This document shows, one piece after another, positions 1-13,800 of a stretch of DNA of 64,000 bases; the first letter of the stretch is position 1; each line of letters opens with the position of its first letter. Source of the DNA: Burhinus oedicnemus. Taxonomy: Eukaryota > Chordata > Aves > Charadriiformes > Burhinidae. The DNA is taken from positions 28,963 through 92,962 of the forward strand of contig VFFE01007606.1 of the NCBI GenBank assembly GCA_008921705.1, read 5' to 3'. The notes below the pieces were generated by a model. The model saw nothing but the letters and a program-made list of their open reading frames with translations. It did no database searches and was not told the origin of the DNA. The position numbers and the translations under genes were made by a program.

Positions 1-380
1 TTGTATATTTGTTAATCAAACCGGTATACAATATGCTAATTGCTGTAAACTAGTATAGCCGGAAGACTGTGTAACCGCAATGTCCCGCTAAGTACTGGCC
101 TTGATTGCCGGATAAGGGAACACTTTAGAGTTGTAAAGGTATGTAAATGACCTACCAGAAGGCCAGGAAAGACCCCCTAGCAACAGAGCACGAGACTGCA
201 GAAGAAACCAGCAAAAGCCACGGACTATGAGGACTCTGGAGGGGGGTAAAGCGCGCGCCGTCGGTGGAGTGGGACTCCCGGGCCGCCCAGTGCTGTTTTG
301 CTTGCTGCCGCTTGCTAAATAAATATTTCAAATTTTAATTGGCTCTGTCTCTCCTCAATTTGTGAGATCAACTTATAACA
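1..380 (+). mobile_element. Endogenous retrovirus LTR (3' part or whole), probably solo or 3' LTR
   Basis: The segment has the organisation of a retroviral long terminal repeat on the + strand. A GC- and CpG-rich stretch lies at about 245-290. It is followed by overlapping AATAAA signals at 318-323, a T-rich U5-like stretch, and a final CA at 379-380. A TG at 2-3 could be the left terminus, but the window starts there, so the element may begin upstream and its target-site duplication cannot be checked. The bases just after 380 do not contain the TGG-type primer-binding site expected behind a 5' LTR. This favours a solo LTR or the 3' LTR of a provirus lying to the left. No gag, pol or env frame is visible in the window. 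The family is not recognised with certainty; the call rests on structure, not on a database match. Confidence 0.6.
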
Positions 381-3300
381 AGAGGTACTTTTGTATTATT
401 CTGAAATCTGTCTTCACAACAGGGAGGGGGAGACACACTGTTATCTGCCTTAATATACAATCATATATTGAAATGCCACCACAAAAAACATTCACATGTG
501 CATCAAGCCAATCAGGAGTATTACAGGAATGAGAGAGAGAGGGGAAAAAAAAATACAATGATAAATTAGTCTTTTGTTCACTGTGTCACATCAGATTCTC
601 TTGAAAAAACGTAAAAAATGAACATGTCATAACATTGGTACTGTTTATCAGTTCAAACTGAAACACCAAAGGAACCAGACAAATAGTATAATTTTTTTCC
701 CCCCTCTAACGTGCAAGATAATTGCAGTAAATAATGTGTTTCATTCATTAATTATTTTGAATAGGGAATAAATAACAAAGATTGAAATACTAAGAAAAAA
801 AAGGGGCTGCAATAAGATGAAGTGAGAAGGGAAAATGCTGTACATAAGCAATACTACATGGGCATTTGATTTCACTTGCTGATAAAATTTGATTCTGTCT
901 GAGCCTACAAATGATCTGTTTCTAGACCTCTCAAGCAGATTCTCTAACTCTGCAGAACTAGCTTGCTACCTGTCACTTTCTAAACAAAAAAGAATCAACA
1001 AAAAGAGACTACATTCAATTGCCTTCATGTTTCAAGGGCCAACAACACTGTCTCCAGAGCTTAGTTCTTGACAATCATACGTTTTTCATTGTATTTGCCA
1101 GACAACTAAATATGGTAGAGATCTTCACCTGCATCTATGACAAATAGGCAGCAACAGTGTGGCAAAGCACGTTTTGTTGCTGCTTGGGGGGGCGAAATCA
1201 ATGCACATTCCACAAGCTCATCTATGTTCCTACCAGAAGCCTATTTTCTATCTGGGTTTGGGGCTGTTAAAAACCTAAAGCAGCTTTGGATTTCTTTTAG
1301 GGCACTTTTTTGTATTCTTTACCTTTAATAGTAAATAATACTGTATAGTTATGTTTGTTTTTCAATGAGTCGCATTAAAAAAATCGTTTCAGAAAGCAGA
1401 TTTTTCACAGAGAAGCAGTAATGTTACAGTTAAGCCAGCTATACGTTGAGGCAGCTATCAGGCAAGACTGTCGTACTAACCAAATTGACAGGGGAAACTA
1501 TTTCTTTTTTACTATCTCAGTAGAAACACAATTAGCAAAAGATGGGTAATTTCCAACAGTTGTGCATATGCTGCAAAAACTTCAGCTTCCTTCCTCATAG
1601 CTCTAAGTATGCAGCTCCTCATATGCCTTAAAGACCAGCCAACTATATCTTCACTGGTTGCATTTGTCAGAGCCTTTAACAACTTCAAATCATTCAATAT
1701 TCAGCAGACAAGGTACCTCTGTTTGCTGCAAGAGTATTACAAGTGTTATCAGCTTGAATACAAAACACATGCGTCTGAATGATCTCAACAGTATAAAACA
1801 AAGACTTGTTTTGACAACAATACAAGACACCCATTCACCAGCAAAGGGAGCTCACAAGCGAAACTGTTCTTGATGGCTGCAGCAGCAGGTTTGCATGAGT
1901 TCCTGGGGACAGACTGCTTCCCAGGCTCTTTTAAATATACGAAAGCCAACCTGATGTTGCGCTTCTTTCAGGTACACAAAGAATGCAATAGGGTACTGTA
2001 CGCAGCGTTTCGAGGGCACTGTCCTCTTATCATTTCTGGGAGCTATGCTCCTTTCAAAGGTACAAAAAGACACTAGTGCCAGAGATGAGTAGCAACAGAA
2101 ACTGTAACAAGTCCCAGGAAAGAAGCAAGTAAGCAAACACCCCCACCCCCCCCAAACAAAAACATCCCTACCACCTCGATTTCCTCACCCCTCTGCTTCC
2201 TTAACCAGTGGTCAATGCAGAAGAGCTAATCCGACATAGCCACTGACTCCAGTAACACAGTTCCAGTCTTTTTTGCAACACCAGAGCATTTAATATACAA
2301 AGACATCATATTCTTTAAATTTTACCCATATCTTGGGAGTGACCAAAAAAAGGGAGAATCTATATAATTTATAATCCAGGAAAAAGGAAATCAAGGAAAA
2401 GTCAAACATCTCAAATGTGTTTTCAGAAAAGAAGTGAAACCAATTTATTTATTTTCCATATTGCTTCTGTAAGAAATACTTCCATTGTTTCTGTAAGAAG
2501 ATTCTAATCATGAATAGCTTTCTTGTTCACTCTGTAGCATCATGAAGCACAAGCTTCTAACCAAATCCTTCACCAAGCTATGGAAGAGTCAATTGAGGAT
2601 GAACAAGGAAACAGGGGTCTTCTTTCTATTACACTGCCACTTTAATTCATTAGAGTCACAGTCACAATACTGCCACTAGTTACAAGTCTATGAACTCCAC
2701 CCTCTCCAAGTACTCAAATGAGTTTCCTTCCAAGCAGATGTGCAAAGAATTCACAACATTTTGTTGAGCAACAGTTATTAAAAAGAGAAACTACATACAG
2801 ATTCGTATGAATGACTTGAGAGTTATAATATGTTTCATACATATATAATACAATCTGTACTTCCTAAAGACTGAGGCAGTGAGATAGCGACAGGTCTCAG
2901 TGACAATACCATCGATGTGGAGAACTCCCTTCAATATCTATCCCTATAACATGCTGAACTAATGATACTATACTCATTATAAAAGAAGGAAAATACCTTT
3001 TGCGTGATGCTAAATTAAGAGCAAAGAAATCAACTGGAAACTCAAGTGGCATGGTAAGAAATATATTTTAAATACAATACAAACCCTGTGAGTATTCTAT
3101 ACAGACACACTACCTACAACAATTAAAAATTAATCAGAAAACCAAACACTTGAATTATCCCACTGAGAACTAATGTGTTCTGTTCCTTAAACAGAATCCT
3201 TTCTTCTTCAATGGTCAATGGTTATTTTGTTTCTATATGCATAATTTTAAAACGACAATTTACCTATTTCCCGCTGGTAGAATTCAGACATCAAAGGAAG

Positions 3301-6300
3301 ACTGTGCAGACTGCCCCACACCTTGCAACTAAGTAACTCCTTCCAGGATTGCACTGTCCCCAGCTCACTCCCCGGAGGCTGCATACAACAGCCAGCTGCG
3401 GAACAGAGAAAACAGTGCTTCCAGTAATCAGCTTGCATGACTGTCTAATCGCTCAGGAATGTGCCTTTCAGCAGAGAAAACTGGCTAAAATCAGCTGTTC
3501 CTCCAATTATAAGAATTTAAGTCTCCGTATTGTCACAAGACACCTCTGCAATCTTCTTGGAAGCCAGCTGTAAAACCAAAATGCTGCAGTGGTCCTTCCC
3601 AGAATCACAGGGAGACTGGAAGGGGTATCCCCACTCCAGTGGGCTCACTTGCCTCCCCATTATATTCATTAGAGCAAAGCCATCATCTTTTGTCAGTTAT
3701 TTTTGTTGAACTGTGTTTTCCCATCCCCTTCAACTACACTATTTGGACTGGTTTTCAATAAAGATATATGAAGACTAGCTTTCCCACTCATGGAAAAGTC
3801 TAGTATCATCACATTGTTCGGAAAAATCACAGCACTGACAAAATCTTACCCACAGTTGAAAATTCACGTGTTTTTATGCAGTTCACATCAAATGGAAAAG
3901 ACCTTGTGTGCATAGTTTTGACAAGTCTTAAAACAAGTATATTTAGTCAAGATTTTTCTACGCGAGATGATCATTTAAATGAGTTTAAAAATAAAAATCA
4001 AACAACTGCTGCCAAGTTAAGTCTTGGCTCTAACTTTTTCTGGAAGTGCTTTGTGGGTAGACAGCTGAATGGATCGCTATACAGCTTGTGCTGCTGGCAT
4101 CTAATTATTTCCGTTTTTCTGTTCTTTGGCTGCATATGATAGTTTTGCTTGCACAAGAAATGTCAGTTCTGTAAAAGGGCATCTGTACTGAACAGTGTTT
4201 TAATGTTCATTTTATATCGTCTGTGCACATTTAATAAAATACGTCTTTTAGTAAAGCTTCCGCAATTGCAAGTTAGACAAGACAAAAATCTTGTAATAGT
4301 CTTTAGGTTCCATAGCGGAAAGGTTATTTACTGGACTGCTGTGGCTTTCCAGACGACCAATCTATTTCACTAAAATTCGAATACTGTAAAACAAACTGTT
4401 CCAGGTTTGGCCTCCAGTCAGAGGGATAATTAGTTCTCCAAAGAGTTTTGAAGAAGTACCTGAAGGTGAAGTGATAAATACAAAGATGGTAATAGCTTCT
4501 CTATACAAACTTTATCCTTGGGGAGAAATGACTGAGTTCACAGATTCGCAGACCTTTGTCTGAATGCCAGTTCTCCAGAGCTTCTGCTAGGATATGAATA
4601 GCGAATAGTAAATAACATGAAATTAGGATAACTTTTCACCTAAAGGAATGATTTACTATCAACACAGCTTTCTTAATGTCTTCCACCTTGTCACATATGC
4701 TATGGAACAGTGGACAAATACACAGATGATATCCACCTACAGCTTTCAACTGTCTGTCCACAGACAGAGGCACAGAGAAGCACCAAACTAAAACACTCTT
4801 AATCCCCTTTCAAAGTGCATGCATATGAAATATCTAGTTGGTCGAAAGTTAGGCAATGTGAGTACTTTTCAGCAAAATACTGGCTTTATTAGAAACCAGG
4901 TGCTCTGTGAAAATGGACATGACTAACAAAGTCACATGTATTTACAACTCTTCTGAATCAAACCTGTCTCTGAAAGTGGAATCTAATATTCAAGGTCTCA
5001 AGAGAGCTCTGGAATTGAACTAAGAAGGCTGGGTTTTAGAATTATTTTCTTTGGGAAAAGCACTAAACAATGTTGTGACACAGAGAGCCCAAGAGACACA
5101 ACTCATCATTTGCTCATTACATTACGAAAAAAAAATAAAAAAATCATCATCTATCTCTCCTGAAGATGACTGTAGTTCTCTTCAAAGCAATGGAAGACCT
5201 CACACATCCTTTTGTCTTATAAAATTTTAGGTGTACTAGGAAAAAAGGACCTTCCTTTAGTGTTCCATTATTTAACTCAAACATTAGTAGAAACAGTTAA
5301 AAAAAACCAAAACAAAACAAAAAAACCCACCCCAAAAACCTGTGTTGCTTTGAGAATGACAGAGGAGTCTGACAAGAACCAAACATGGTATTCTGTTTGA
5401 GGGTGTGCCATCGATTAGAAGGCTGATGTACAAATATTGTCATTATTTTATCTTGTTCTTAATACACATTTGGGGCATGCTCGCTTTAACTGTAACTGCA
5501 CAAAACTTTCCATTGTCTGATACAGCTTTTATTTTGTTTCTGTAGGTAGTTGAGTTTCTCTTTATCTTGTTTTTCTAGTGAAATGAATATGCATCAAGCT
5601 ACTTAACAGTTCTTGATCACATTTTCTGTCAAACATACAGATAAGAAATAACAGAGTTTAGAAATGAAAATGACTAGAGCCTTAGAAAGATTCTGTCTGA
5701 GAAAAGCTTTAAAAGACTAGGATTATCTGTTTTATGGCTAAGATGAACAGAGCAATATAGAGTAACATACAATATAGAGAAAATGTTATAAAAAATTTAA
5801 TAGCTGTGCCTACCAAGTTGAAAAAGATATCAAACGACAGAGAAAGATAACACATTTAATGCTCATAAGAACATTGTTAGTATTCTAACATCAGTCTTTG
5901 CAGAACACATAACAAATGCCCAGAATGCACCAAGGCACAGAATAGAATTAGGCTTTAACAGTGATACTGAAGACATGCTCTACAAGATGTTTCCAGTTGT
6001 AATTTTTTTAATTTTTTTTTTGGAGCAGAAAATCCATCAAGAACCAGTGCAGGTAGAAACTGCCCTTACTGGAAAATCATGCTTTTACCATCCAAGACAA
6101 GACACCTGGAGCCAGCTGCTGCAAGATACAGGAAAGAGGACTGGATGGTTGACAGATCTAGTCAGGCATAGCAATTCAGATGTGACAAAGTTACTAAATC
6201 AACACAGACTGTGGTAGTAGTGTATTTTCACACCTTTAAGAAAATATCTTGAAGAACTATTCTTTCAAGAGCAGCCACTGTAAATTATTTAACACCACCG

Positions 6301-9300
6301 ATGCACAATAATGACAGCAGTAGTGCAGGACGCTTAGCACCTTCCAGTATCAGATCCTTGGTACACTTACTGAAGATGCTCAGGAAAGCTACCTTAAGAC
6401 TGAATAACACTGCAGTAAGATACTTTTGATTTTCTGAGTGCTTCACAGCTGTTAGATAAAGGATTCCTCTTTGAGCATACCAGTAAGGTAGACAGACACA
6501 TCTACAGAAACTACAGGGGAATAATAGGTCTTGACAGCTTTTTTTGTCTTTCCTTTATTAGATAGCTAATAAAATTCCACAGACAACATGGCTTCCATAT
6601 TGAGACCACCCAGTGAGAAGCTGTAAGCATTTTTTTAAAAAAATTTTTTAAACAATTACACATTGTTCATTATTTTCCTTTGACTAGTGCTTTTACATAT
6701 CACCTCTTGCACTTTAATAATGCTTAGTTTGTTAAGCTTCAACATATTACTACCAGCCAGGTCTATTTTCCCCAGATTACAATAGGAGCTGTCACTGTTA
6801 GATTGGTTTAATTCTTGTACCCATGCCATTCCAACAGCTTACTGACATTCTGGCAAATACTATCATCCTTAAGGCTAGTAAAGTTAACACCTAAATAAAC
6901 AGGAAGCACACAATATACATAGAAATACTAACTAAGATTTCTAATACTATGCAGAATTACAATTTTCTTTAAACAAATGGATTAGCCGATGGATTTGGAG
7001 GCAATTAGAAACACTCTACAAAAGACACTCAGCACAGCTAATAACATCTTACATGAAGCAGAACATCCAAAGCTTGACATGACAATCACAGATAGTTATT
7101 TCCCATGTATCTGGACACATGCTGACACATCTGTTATGCGAGAAATGTAATACAAAGAACTTCCAGGCTGCTCTTCCCTGAAGGTTTCAAAAATATGTGA
7201 ATGAGATCATTCACAATTTATAATAAACGTATTACTCATTTTAGGGGGAAATAAAAAATAATAAAAAAATTAAGGCTATAGTAAGACAAAAGGCTTAAGG
7301 GTGCATTGGGAGCCAGGGAGGTGTGTCTGAAACCAGAATTTGAGGAGCCCCAATAGTCACCACATTATAAATCCAGACCCACACTTTTAAACAGAGTGGA
7401 ATTGTTTGCCAGATTTTAGAGACAGAATTCCTGAAAAGATACCTCATAAGTTTTTGAACTATCTTTCTAGCCACCACTCTCTCCAGCAGGCATGATCACT
7501 CACACAGGGCTACCCTGTAGCTAAATGTTATGCATTCTGCCTAAAATAAAGAGAAAAACAGTATCTGTAAGAACAGCAAAAACAAGACACTGAAGTATCA
7601 CAAAGAGAGTATTTCAGGTGCAGGAGAGTTCAAGACTAGAAATTTTCTGCAATCTCAATTTACCTGTGTGTACAAAAGCCTCTTCAACAATACTCAGTTC
7701 ATGTGCTAGATACAGTAGTGCAACACTGATGTGGACCAGGAGTTCATGTCCAAGGACAAAATTGCTTAAGATCTGACATAAACAGCAAGTCTTAAAGTTC
7801 TGGCAAGTCTTAAACAGAAATGCCTTCCAACTGAAAATATGCTATTCTATTTACAGTGTAAATCAGAGGCTTTTCACACTTACAGCTTAACAGCCACTAG
7901 AGTAAGGGTACAAAGCAAAGTGTGAATATCACTGCATCTCAACCACAAATATGTACGTAGATCATACTCAGGCCGATGACAAAGCTCTGGCCTCCCCTAT
8001 ACTGCAATTGCTAAATTGGACAAACAATTTAGATTTTGCTCAATATTCCATTGTTTTATACAACAATACATGAGAAATGTAAACAAGAAACTAAAACTGA
8101 GCAACCCATGTGAGCAGTATTATTCAGCTGAGATTGATCTGCTCCTGCTTAAGACTTGTACACCATTCCAATGTGAACTACCTAGAAACAAGGGTAGATG
8201 CCAACAGACGAACAGACGAAAATATGGAACTGAACCATGGAAGAGTAAATCAATTTAACGCCTAGTCTTAACAGATCCTTCTGTTTAATACATATGCACT
8301 TCATCTGCCATAAAATAAGGGGAAAAAATTATTTGGTGCATAAGTTAGTAGGGTCAGAGAATCTCAATTGTAGATAGAATTTGTCTGCTAAAGGTTTGTA
8401 ACAGAAAAAGATAAAAATCAAAGCCTGCTAATTGAGTATTTGAAAAAAAAGAAGTCTCCAATTACAATTGATGACAAGATTGGCTCTACAGAAACAACAG
8501 CTGTAGGCATGGTACTCAGCTGATAGGAACTGTGCTTAATGCAGCCACATCAAAAGATACCCACCACTCATCTGACTCCAGGTGCCCCCTAGCTCTTACA
8601 CCAGTGAAGGCAAACCAAAGGTGAGGGCAAGCAAGCTGGTAATTTTGTCCTCTAAATAAAGACCTGCCTGCAGAATCGCTTGGTAAGACACGGGACAACA
8701 TCATGCCATTGATAGGAATGGAGGACTCTACTTCTGACTGCATTTCTTTGGTAAACATACATCCTTTTTAAAAGGATTGCATATCTGTATTCAAAACAAA
8801 GCATGACCAGAATTTATATTCTTCTCCACACACTGAAAGAGACATAAGAACTACGCTTACAAAAGGAACCTGCTAGATAGTAAACATTGTATTTACACAC
8901 TTCTGCTTCAATTACGCACTGTAACATGCAACGCAGTTGCACGGTTATAAATACCCACAGTAATCAACGATAATTTAAACTCTGGAGTAATATGTACGTA
9001 CTTCATGCCCAATCAAACTTATTCCTAAAATCAGTACTGACTCATAAATGACAGGGTATTTGAGTTTTGTTGAGTATTTTCTTCTGTGGGAAAAACACTA
9101 AGCCTTGTTATTCTTGTTTCGATTGCACTTCCTCAAAAGTCTGCTTCAAACATTGTCTGTATCCAACAATAAAAGTGGAAACTTTATACCACTAATACAG
9201 AAATAATTAAAAGTGTATTTTAATGATTTTTTTTCCTTTTGTATCTATTGAAGAAAAAGCCAAAACCAAATGACAATTACCACAGCAAGCAAAAAATTCT

Positions 9301-10062
9301 GTCCAATCAGACAACTCCAAACTAGTACAAGCTAGCAATTGTTTGTGTAAAGAACAATGTATCTTTCTACTGCATAAACTCATTAAAAAATACACTCAAG
9401 AGGCCTATTTCTGAATCAGAACTAATATGCAAGGTGATTTTCTTATCAGCTAGTATCTCCTGGGACATCCTAATCCTTTACTTTATCAGAACAGAGATAA
9501 TGAGCTGCAATTACAGCAATAAACAATTTAAAATTTTTTTAAAAAAATAAAATTAACGACAGGGTAGTGAGTGATCAGCAGTTTTTGTCGGAATAATTTT
9601 TGAGTAAAATCCTCTTATGTGAGAGGCTGATGAACACACTAAAAACTCAAACCAGACACTTGGCCTTTTCTGACCATTACACTAATAAGGAAGTGCATAA
9701 AATACTTTGCATCACTGAAGTCCCACTTGAGTTTTACTTTTAATCACCTGCTCTATTTTCCCTACTCTTCCTAAAATTGCTGCAAACTGGTAAAAACATA
9801 CTCACAAAGTTTGGTAACAGATGGTACGAGAAATGTGGTATCTCATATATGCATGAAAGCACGGATTGAGTCAGTTCTGTCATTTAGTTAAACAACAACA
9901 AAAACTCTATGAGAACATGAGTCACTATGCTTCTGAAAAAAATTGTTAATGTTGAAAATATAAATAAGAATATATTTTTAAGCTTCTTTGAAACCTAATA
10001 AATAGTCAAATACAACTGCCCAATCCCATATAGAAATCCCTGAATATAAAACAGAGATGCCT
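381..10062. other. Non-coding AT-rich stretch, probable intron
   Basis: No exon, RNA gene or clear transposon is visible. Open frames are under 100 codons with no recognisable domain. The stretch holds A/C-rich simple sequence at about 5,298-5,340, T/A palindromic runs at 6,630-6,653 and 9,528-9,555, and a CTCF-like core at 8,581-8,590. On the lines I counted, A exceeds T and C equals or exceeds G on the + strand. That is the direction of bias expected if the - strand is the RNA-like strand. The inference is that this is part of a long intron of the - strand gene that starts near 30.9 kb. Confidence 0.5.
8581..8590 (-). promoter_or_regulatory. CTCF-like core motif
   Basis: Read on the - strand the bases are AGGGGGCACC, which fits the AGRKGGCRSY core of the vertebrate CTCF consensus. 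The two bases before it (CT) also fit the consensus, but the CCA half further upstream does not. Such partial matches occur by chance, so this is only a candidate. Confidence 0.25.
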
Positions 10063-10880
10063 TGCAGAAGGATCTAGACAGACGAGCATTGTGCACTCAT
10101 CAATGGCATGAAATGTAACAAGAACAAATGTCGGATTCTGCATCTGAGACGAAGCAACGTCAGGCACAAGTCTAAACTGGGAGAGGAGTGGCTGGAGAGC
10201 AGCCCAGCAGAAAGGGATCTGCGGGGGCTGGTTGGCAGCAGGCTCAGTATGAGCCAGTGCACCCTGGCAGCCAAGAGGACAAACTGCATCCTGGGGAGCA
10301 AACACAGTATAACCAGTTGGTCAAGAGAGGTGATTATCCTGCAGTATTTAGAGTTGGTGCGGCCTCACCTTCAATACTGTGGGCAGTGCTGGGCCCCACC
10401 ATTTAGGAAGGATGTGAAGGTCCTTGAATGCATCCAGAGGAGGGCAACAAAGCTGGTGGAAGGGCTGGAAGGAATGTCCTACAAGGAGCAGCTGAGGACT
10501 TTGGGTTTGTCTAGTTTGGAGCAAAAGAGGCTGAGGGGCGACCCTGTGGCTCTCTCCAGCTTGCTGAGGAGGGGATGTGGAGAGGGAGGTGCTGAGCTCT
10601 TCTCCTTGGGATCCAGTGACAGGACGCATGGGAACGGTTCAAAGCTGTGCCAGGGGAGGTTTGAACTGGACATAAGGAAGCATTTCTTCACCGAGAGGGT
10701 GGTCAAACACTCGAACAGGCTTCCTAGAGAGGTGGTCGATGCCCCATGCCTGTCAGTGTTTAAGAGGTGTTTGCACAATGCCCTTAATAACATGCTTTAA
10801 CTTTTGGTCAGCCCTGAATTGGTCAGGCAGTTGGACCAGGTGATTGTTGTAGGTCCCTTCCAACTGAACTATTCTATTCT
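10063..10880 (+). mobile_element. CR1 LINE retrotransposon, 5'-truncated 3' end
   Basis: This is an 818-base CR1-type non-LTR retrotransposon copy, truncated at its 5' end as most CR1 copies are. It contains the end of ORF2 followed by a short 3' untranslated region whose final segment ends in ATTCTATTCTACTG. CR1 tails normally finish in short ATTCT-type repeats rather than poly(A). Translation gives phrases typical of the CR1 ORF2 C-terminus, such as VRPHLQYCGQCWAPP, LRTLGLSSLEQKRLRGD and NRLPREVV. CR1 is the dominant LINE of birds and other sauropsids, so this element is good evidence for the kind of host. No target-site duplication is expected for CR1. Confidence 0.95.
10108..10800 (+). 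CDS. CR1 ORF2 C-terminal fragment (reverse-transcriptase-region protein), partial
   Basis: A continuous frame of 230 codons ends at the usual CR1 ORF2 stop. The ATG at 10,108 is probably not a real start. In full-length CR1, ORF2 is a much longer protein with an N-terminal endonuclease and a central reverse transcriptase, and this copy keeps only the region after the catalytic core. Residues about 85-100 carry the VRPHLQYCGQCWAPP block, about 130-145 the LRTLGLSSLEQKR block, and about 190-215 the DIRKHFFTERVVKHSNRLPREVV block. There is no frameshift or internal stop across 693 bases. That suggests a fairly recent insertion, but with no catalytic domain the fragment cannot support retrotransposition. 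It is transposon-derived, not a host gene. Confidence 0.85.
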   Translation: MKCNKNKCRILHLRRSNVRHKSKLGEEWLESSPAERDLRGLVGSRLSMSQCTLAAKRTNCILGSKHSITSWSREVIILQYLELVRPHLQYCGQCWAPPFRKDVKVLECIQRRATKLVEGLEGMSYKEQLRTLGLSSLEQKRLRGDPVALSSLLRRGCGEGGAELFSLGSSDRTHGNGSKLCQGRFELDIRKHFFTERVVKHSNRLPREVVDAPCLSVFKRCLHNALNNML

Positions 10881-13800
10881 ACTGTGCTTTTGGGGAATAA
10901 AATAACAGCACTTCAAATCTCCGCGTAAGACGATAATCATACAGTGGTCAATAGTTTTCTTCTGAAGTTTCTTCTTACTATCCAGGTTTTACATTCCATG
11001 TTTACACCCTTTTCCAGAATTCAAGCAGTCTATTTTACTAACTGCAGCACCTGAAGACCACTACCAGAATCACTTCCTCATACTGCCAGTATGGGGAACA
11101 TACAAACACAATAGAATAATAGCAATCCTCAAATAGTATATAGATATTCCACTACTGTTTTTAAATATAGGATAATTGTTATCTTTGCAACCATTTAAGG
11201 GATACGAATCAGGACTTCACACCTCAAGTCACTGTTTCTAAAAGTTGACAGCCACTGTTACTTTCAATTATACTGCCTACCCATACACCCTAGCATGACA
11301 GAGGTATCTTGATTTTATTCAGTCTTTTCTCTTTTAGGCGCTCATAAGTAACAAAAACTTTTCAATCTCTCGTTGCCAAGTCCAGCTTTCAGCACACATC
11401 TGCCACAATTTTTGGACTTATTAGACAAGTAAGGAGACGATTTTGTGAGAAAGGAAAAAGAAAAATCGTCTACTATTGTTGTACACCAACTCCAAACCTT
11501 AACCCAAACCACTGTGATGGTGCTTCTGTTATCCCCTCCCAGATGCAATTGCTTCCCCCTTCTTATAAACATGTAATTAACTGATAGATCCATTAACTCT
11601 GGTCGTCTTGCTGTTCTTTAAAGCACCTAACTTTGAGTGCAAGAAATAACAATTTTCTGTATAGAGACACCCCCTCCACATGCACAAATCGGAAGTGAAT
11701 TACCCAGTTCTCTCCATGCATTCTGGCCTGTCCACTTCATAAAATACCACAGGAAAGCATGTGCATATTCTCTGAAATATCAGACAGAAATAGCTAAATT
11801 TTATCTATGGTCAAGGAATGTCACTCTGATTAGAACTTTTCCTGAAACCTAACTCTCAGCTCTCTCCATCTATACTAGAAGTTTTTCCCATCTTAAGTAC
11901 ACTTCCCTCAGAGTTAAGCTGGGTTTTTTCCCTCTTCAAGAAGGACAATTTTCCCCTTCATTCTCATTTATTTGTTAGCATTAAAAAAATCTGCTGCTTT
12001 TAAAATGCATATCTGCTAAAATTCTGACATAGTACTGAAGTTTAAATGATAGAATTTCTAAGAAATTTCCTGCCAAAGATTTATATCAAGTGTTCTCCCT
12101 TGCGCCTTATGCGATACCATAAACTTAACGCTAAACAAAGAAAAACAGCAAGGAAAAGTAGTTTGAAGTTAGAAGAGTGATCCCGCTGTCTCTCCAAGAC
12201 ATCAAAGCACATGATGCAACTGTTCATAATGGGCAAACATCTGAGCTTATGCCTGAATTTGATCAATTGGAAATGACATCACAATTTATAACACAATTTT
12301 CTAATCCTAAAGTAGTAATCTGTAATGAAATAGACAAGGCTCATGTAGGTCCTGATTAGCTTTTAATCGGAAATAACTGCATTGTCACCTGTCCCTTTTT
12401 CTGCTTTTTCCATGCAAAAGAGAAAGAAATACAGAAAAGAAAAAAAAGGAAATATGACCTCATGATAGAAAATGGAAAGAACAAGTCAGAGCTTCAGAGG
12501 TTAAAATTAACACTCAAATGAGGAAAACATACTATAAACAAGAATGATAGAGTACAAGTGGTTGATATTGAAGACTTCCATTAAAATGGAAATGCATTGT
12601 AAATGCACGGAGACGACATTTTTCTACTTCATCTATTGTTAACATTCACGGTATGCTTTTTTTTTAATTAGAAGGAAAAACCAAAATCAAACAAACATTA
12701 ACCTGAGTTGCCTCCAGAGCTGTAAATTGAAACCTCAAAGTCAAACACATTTCTGATGCAATTCCACATGCCCAGGAATGAGGAGATTCTTGATTCTTGG
12801 TACTCTCTCCTCCATAACTACATGACCTTGTGAGCAGTTATTTCATCCCTCGAGGTGCTCCAATGGACAATCTGCCAAGTTGTACGTTTAAGAAGCATTC
12901 ATATCACCTAACACAGCAGCTTGAACTATGAGCCAAGGGTCCCAAGACTTCCCAGACAGTGGAATGGGACAAGTGTCCTCACAGAGTACTCAGAGTATTT
13001 AGGTTAAGTAACCATCCATCTGATTCCACACTTGAAATTGCCTTCTGAAGGCTTTTACCACTCTTGCCTGATTCTGCAGCAGAAAAAGCCACTAGCTGAC
13101 ATAGGCAGAGTAACTAGCTTCAATCACAAACACTTACTGCTGTTTCCATATAATCTGTATATTTTGTGGCCTTTAAGAACCTCTGGAATGTCTGATCACA
13201 GTCTGAAGACTATAAGACAGACAAACAGAGGATACTTACTTGCCACAAGAAACAAATTCTTAATGCACGAATACTCTTATCTACACTCCATCTATAGCAG
13301 ACCATACTGTTACACCAACGATGTCAAACCCAGTGTCAGGAAAAAAGAAACAAAGCAGTAAACTTTCACCTTGTCACGGAAGTAAAATACAACAATGGAA
13401 GTAACACAAGAATCAATTAATAGCCACCTTGAAAAAAGCCACAAACAAGTAAAACCAAACCACAGTACAGTACACAAATGTGCCATTACTGTAAATGGGC
13501 ACACATACATTGCCTACTGCTTCGTGTGCCAATTATTCAGCTCTTCTTTTTTTTTTTTAAATAGTAGGCATTTTTAGCCTTTAACAACTTCTGTTTCTTC
13601 ATGAGATAATTATCTCCAGTACAGAGTTCCTTGCTATTGCCCTGTGTCACATTAAAAAATATGCAAATTGTACTATGAGAATTATGCATAACTCACAGAA
13701 CTCACTGTATCTCTTGGCCATTCTTATTTTATTCACACTTTTTCAATCTGTTTAACACATTCAGGTTGGATTGTTTGAGGACTTTTTATACATGCTATCC

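Noticed and set aside
3598..3660. AGAATCACAGGGAGACTGGA resembling the start of a reversed CR1 end
   Set aside because: The similarity stops after about 25 bases and the usual CTAGTCCAACC block is missing.
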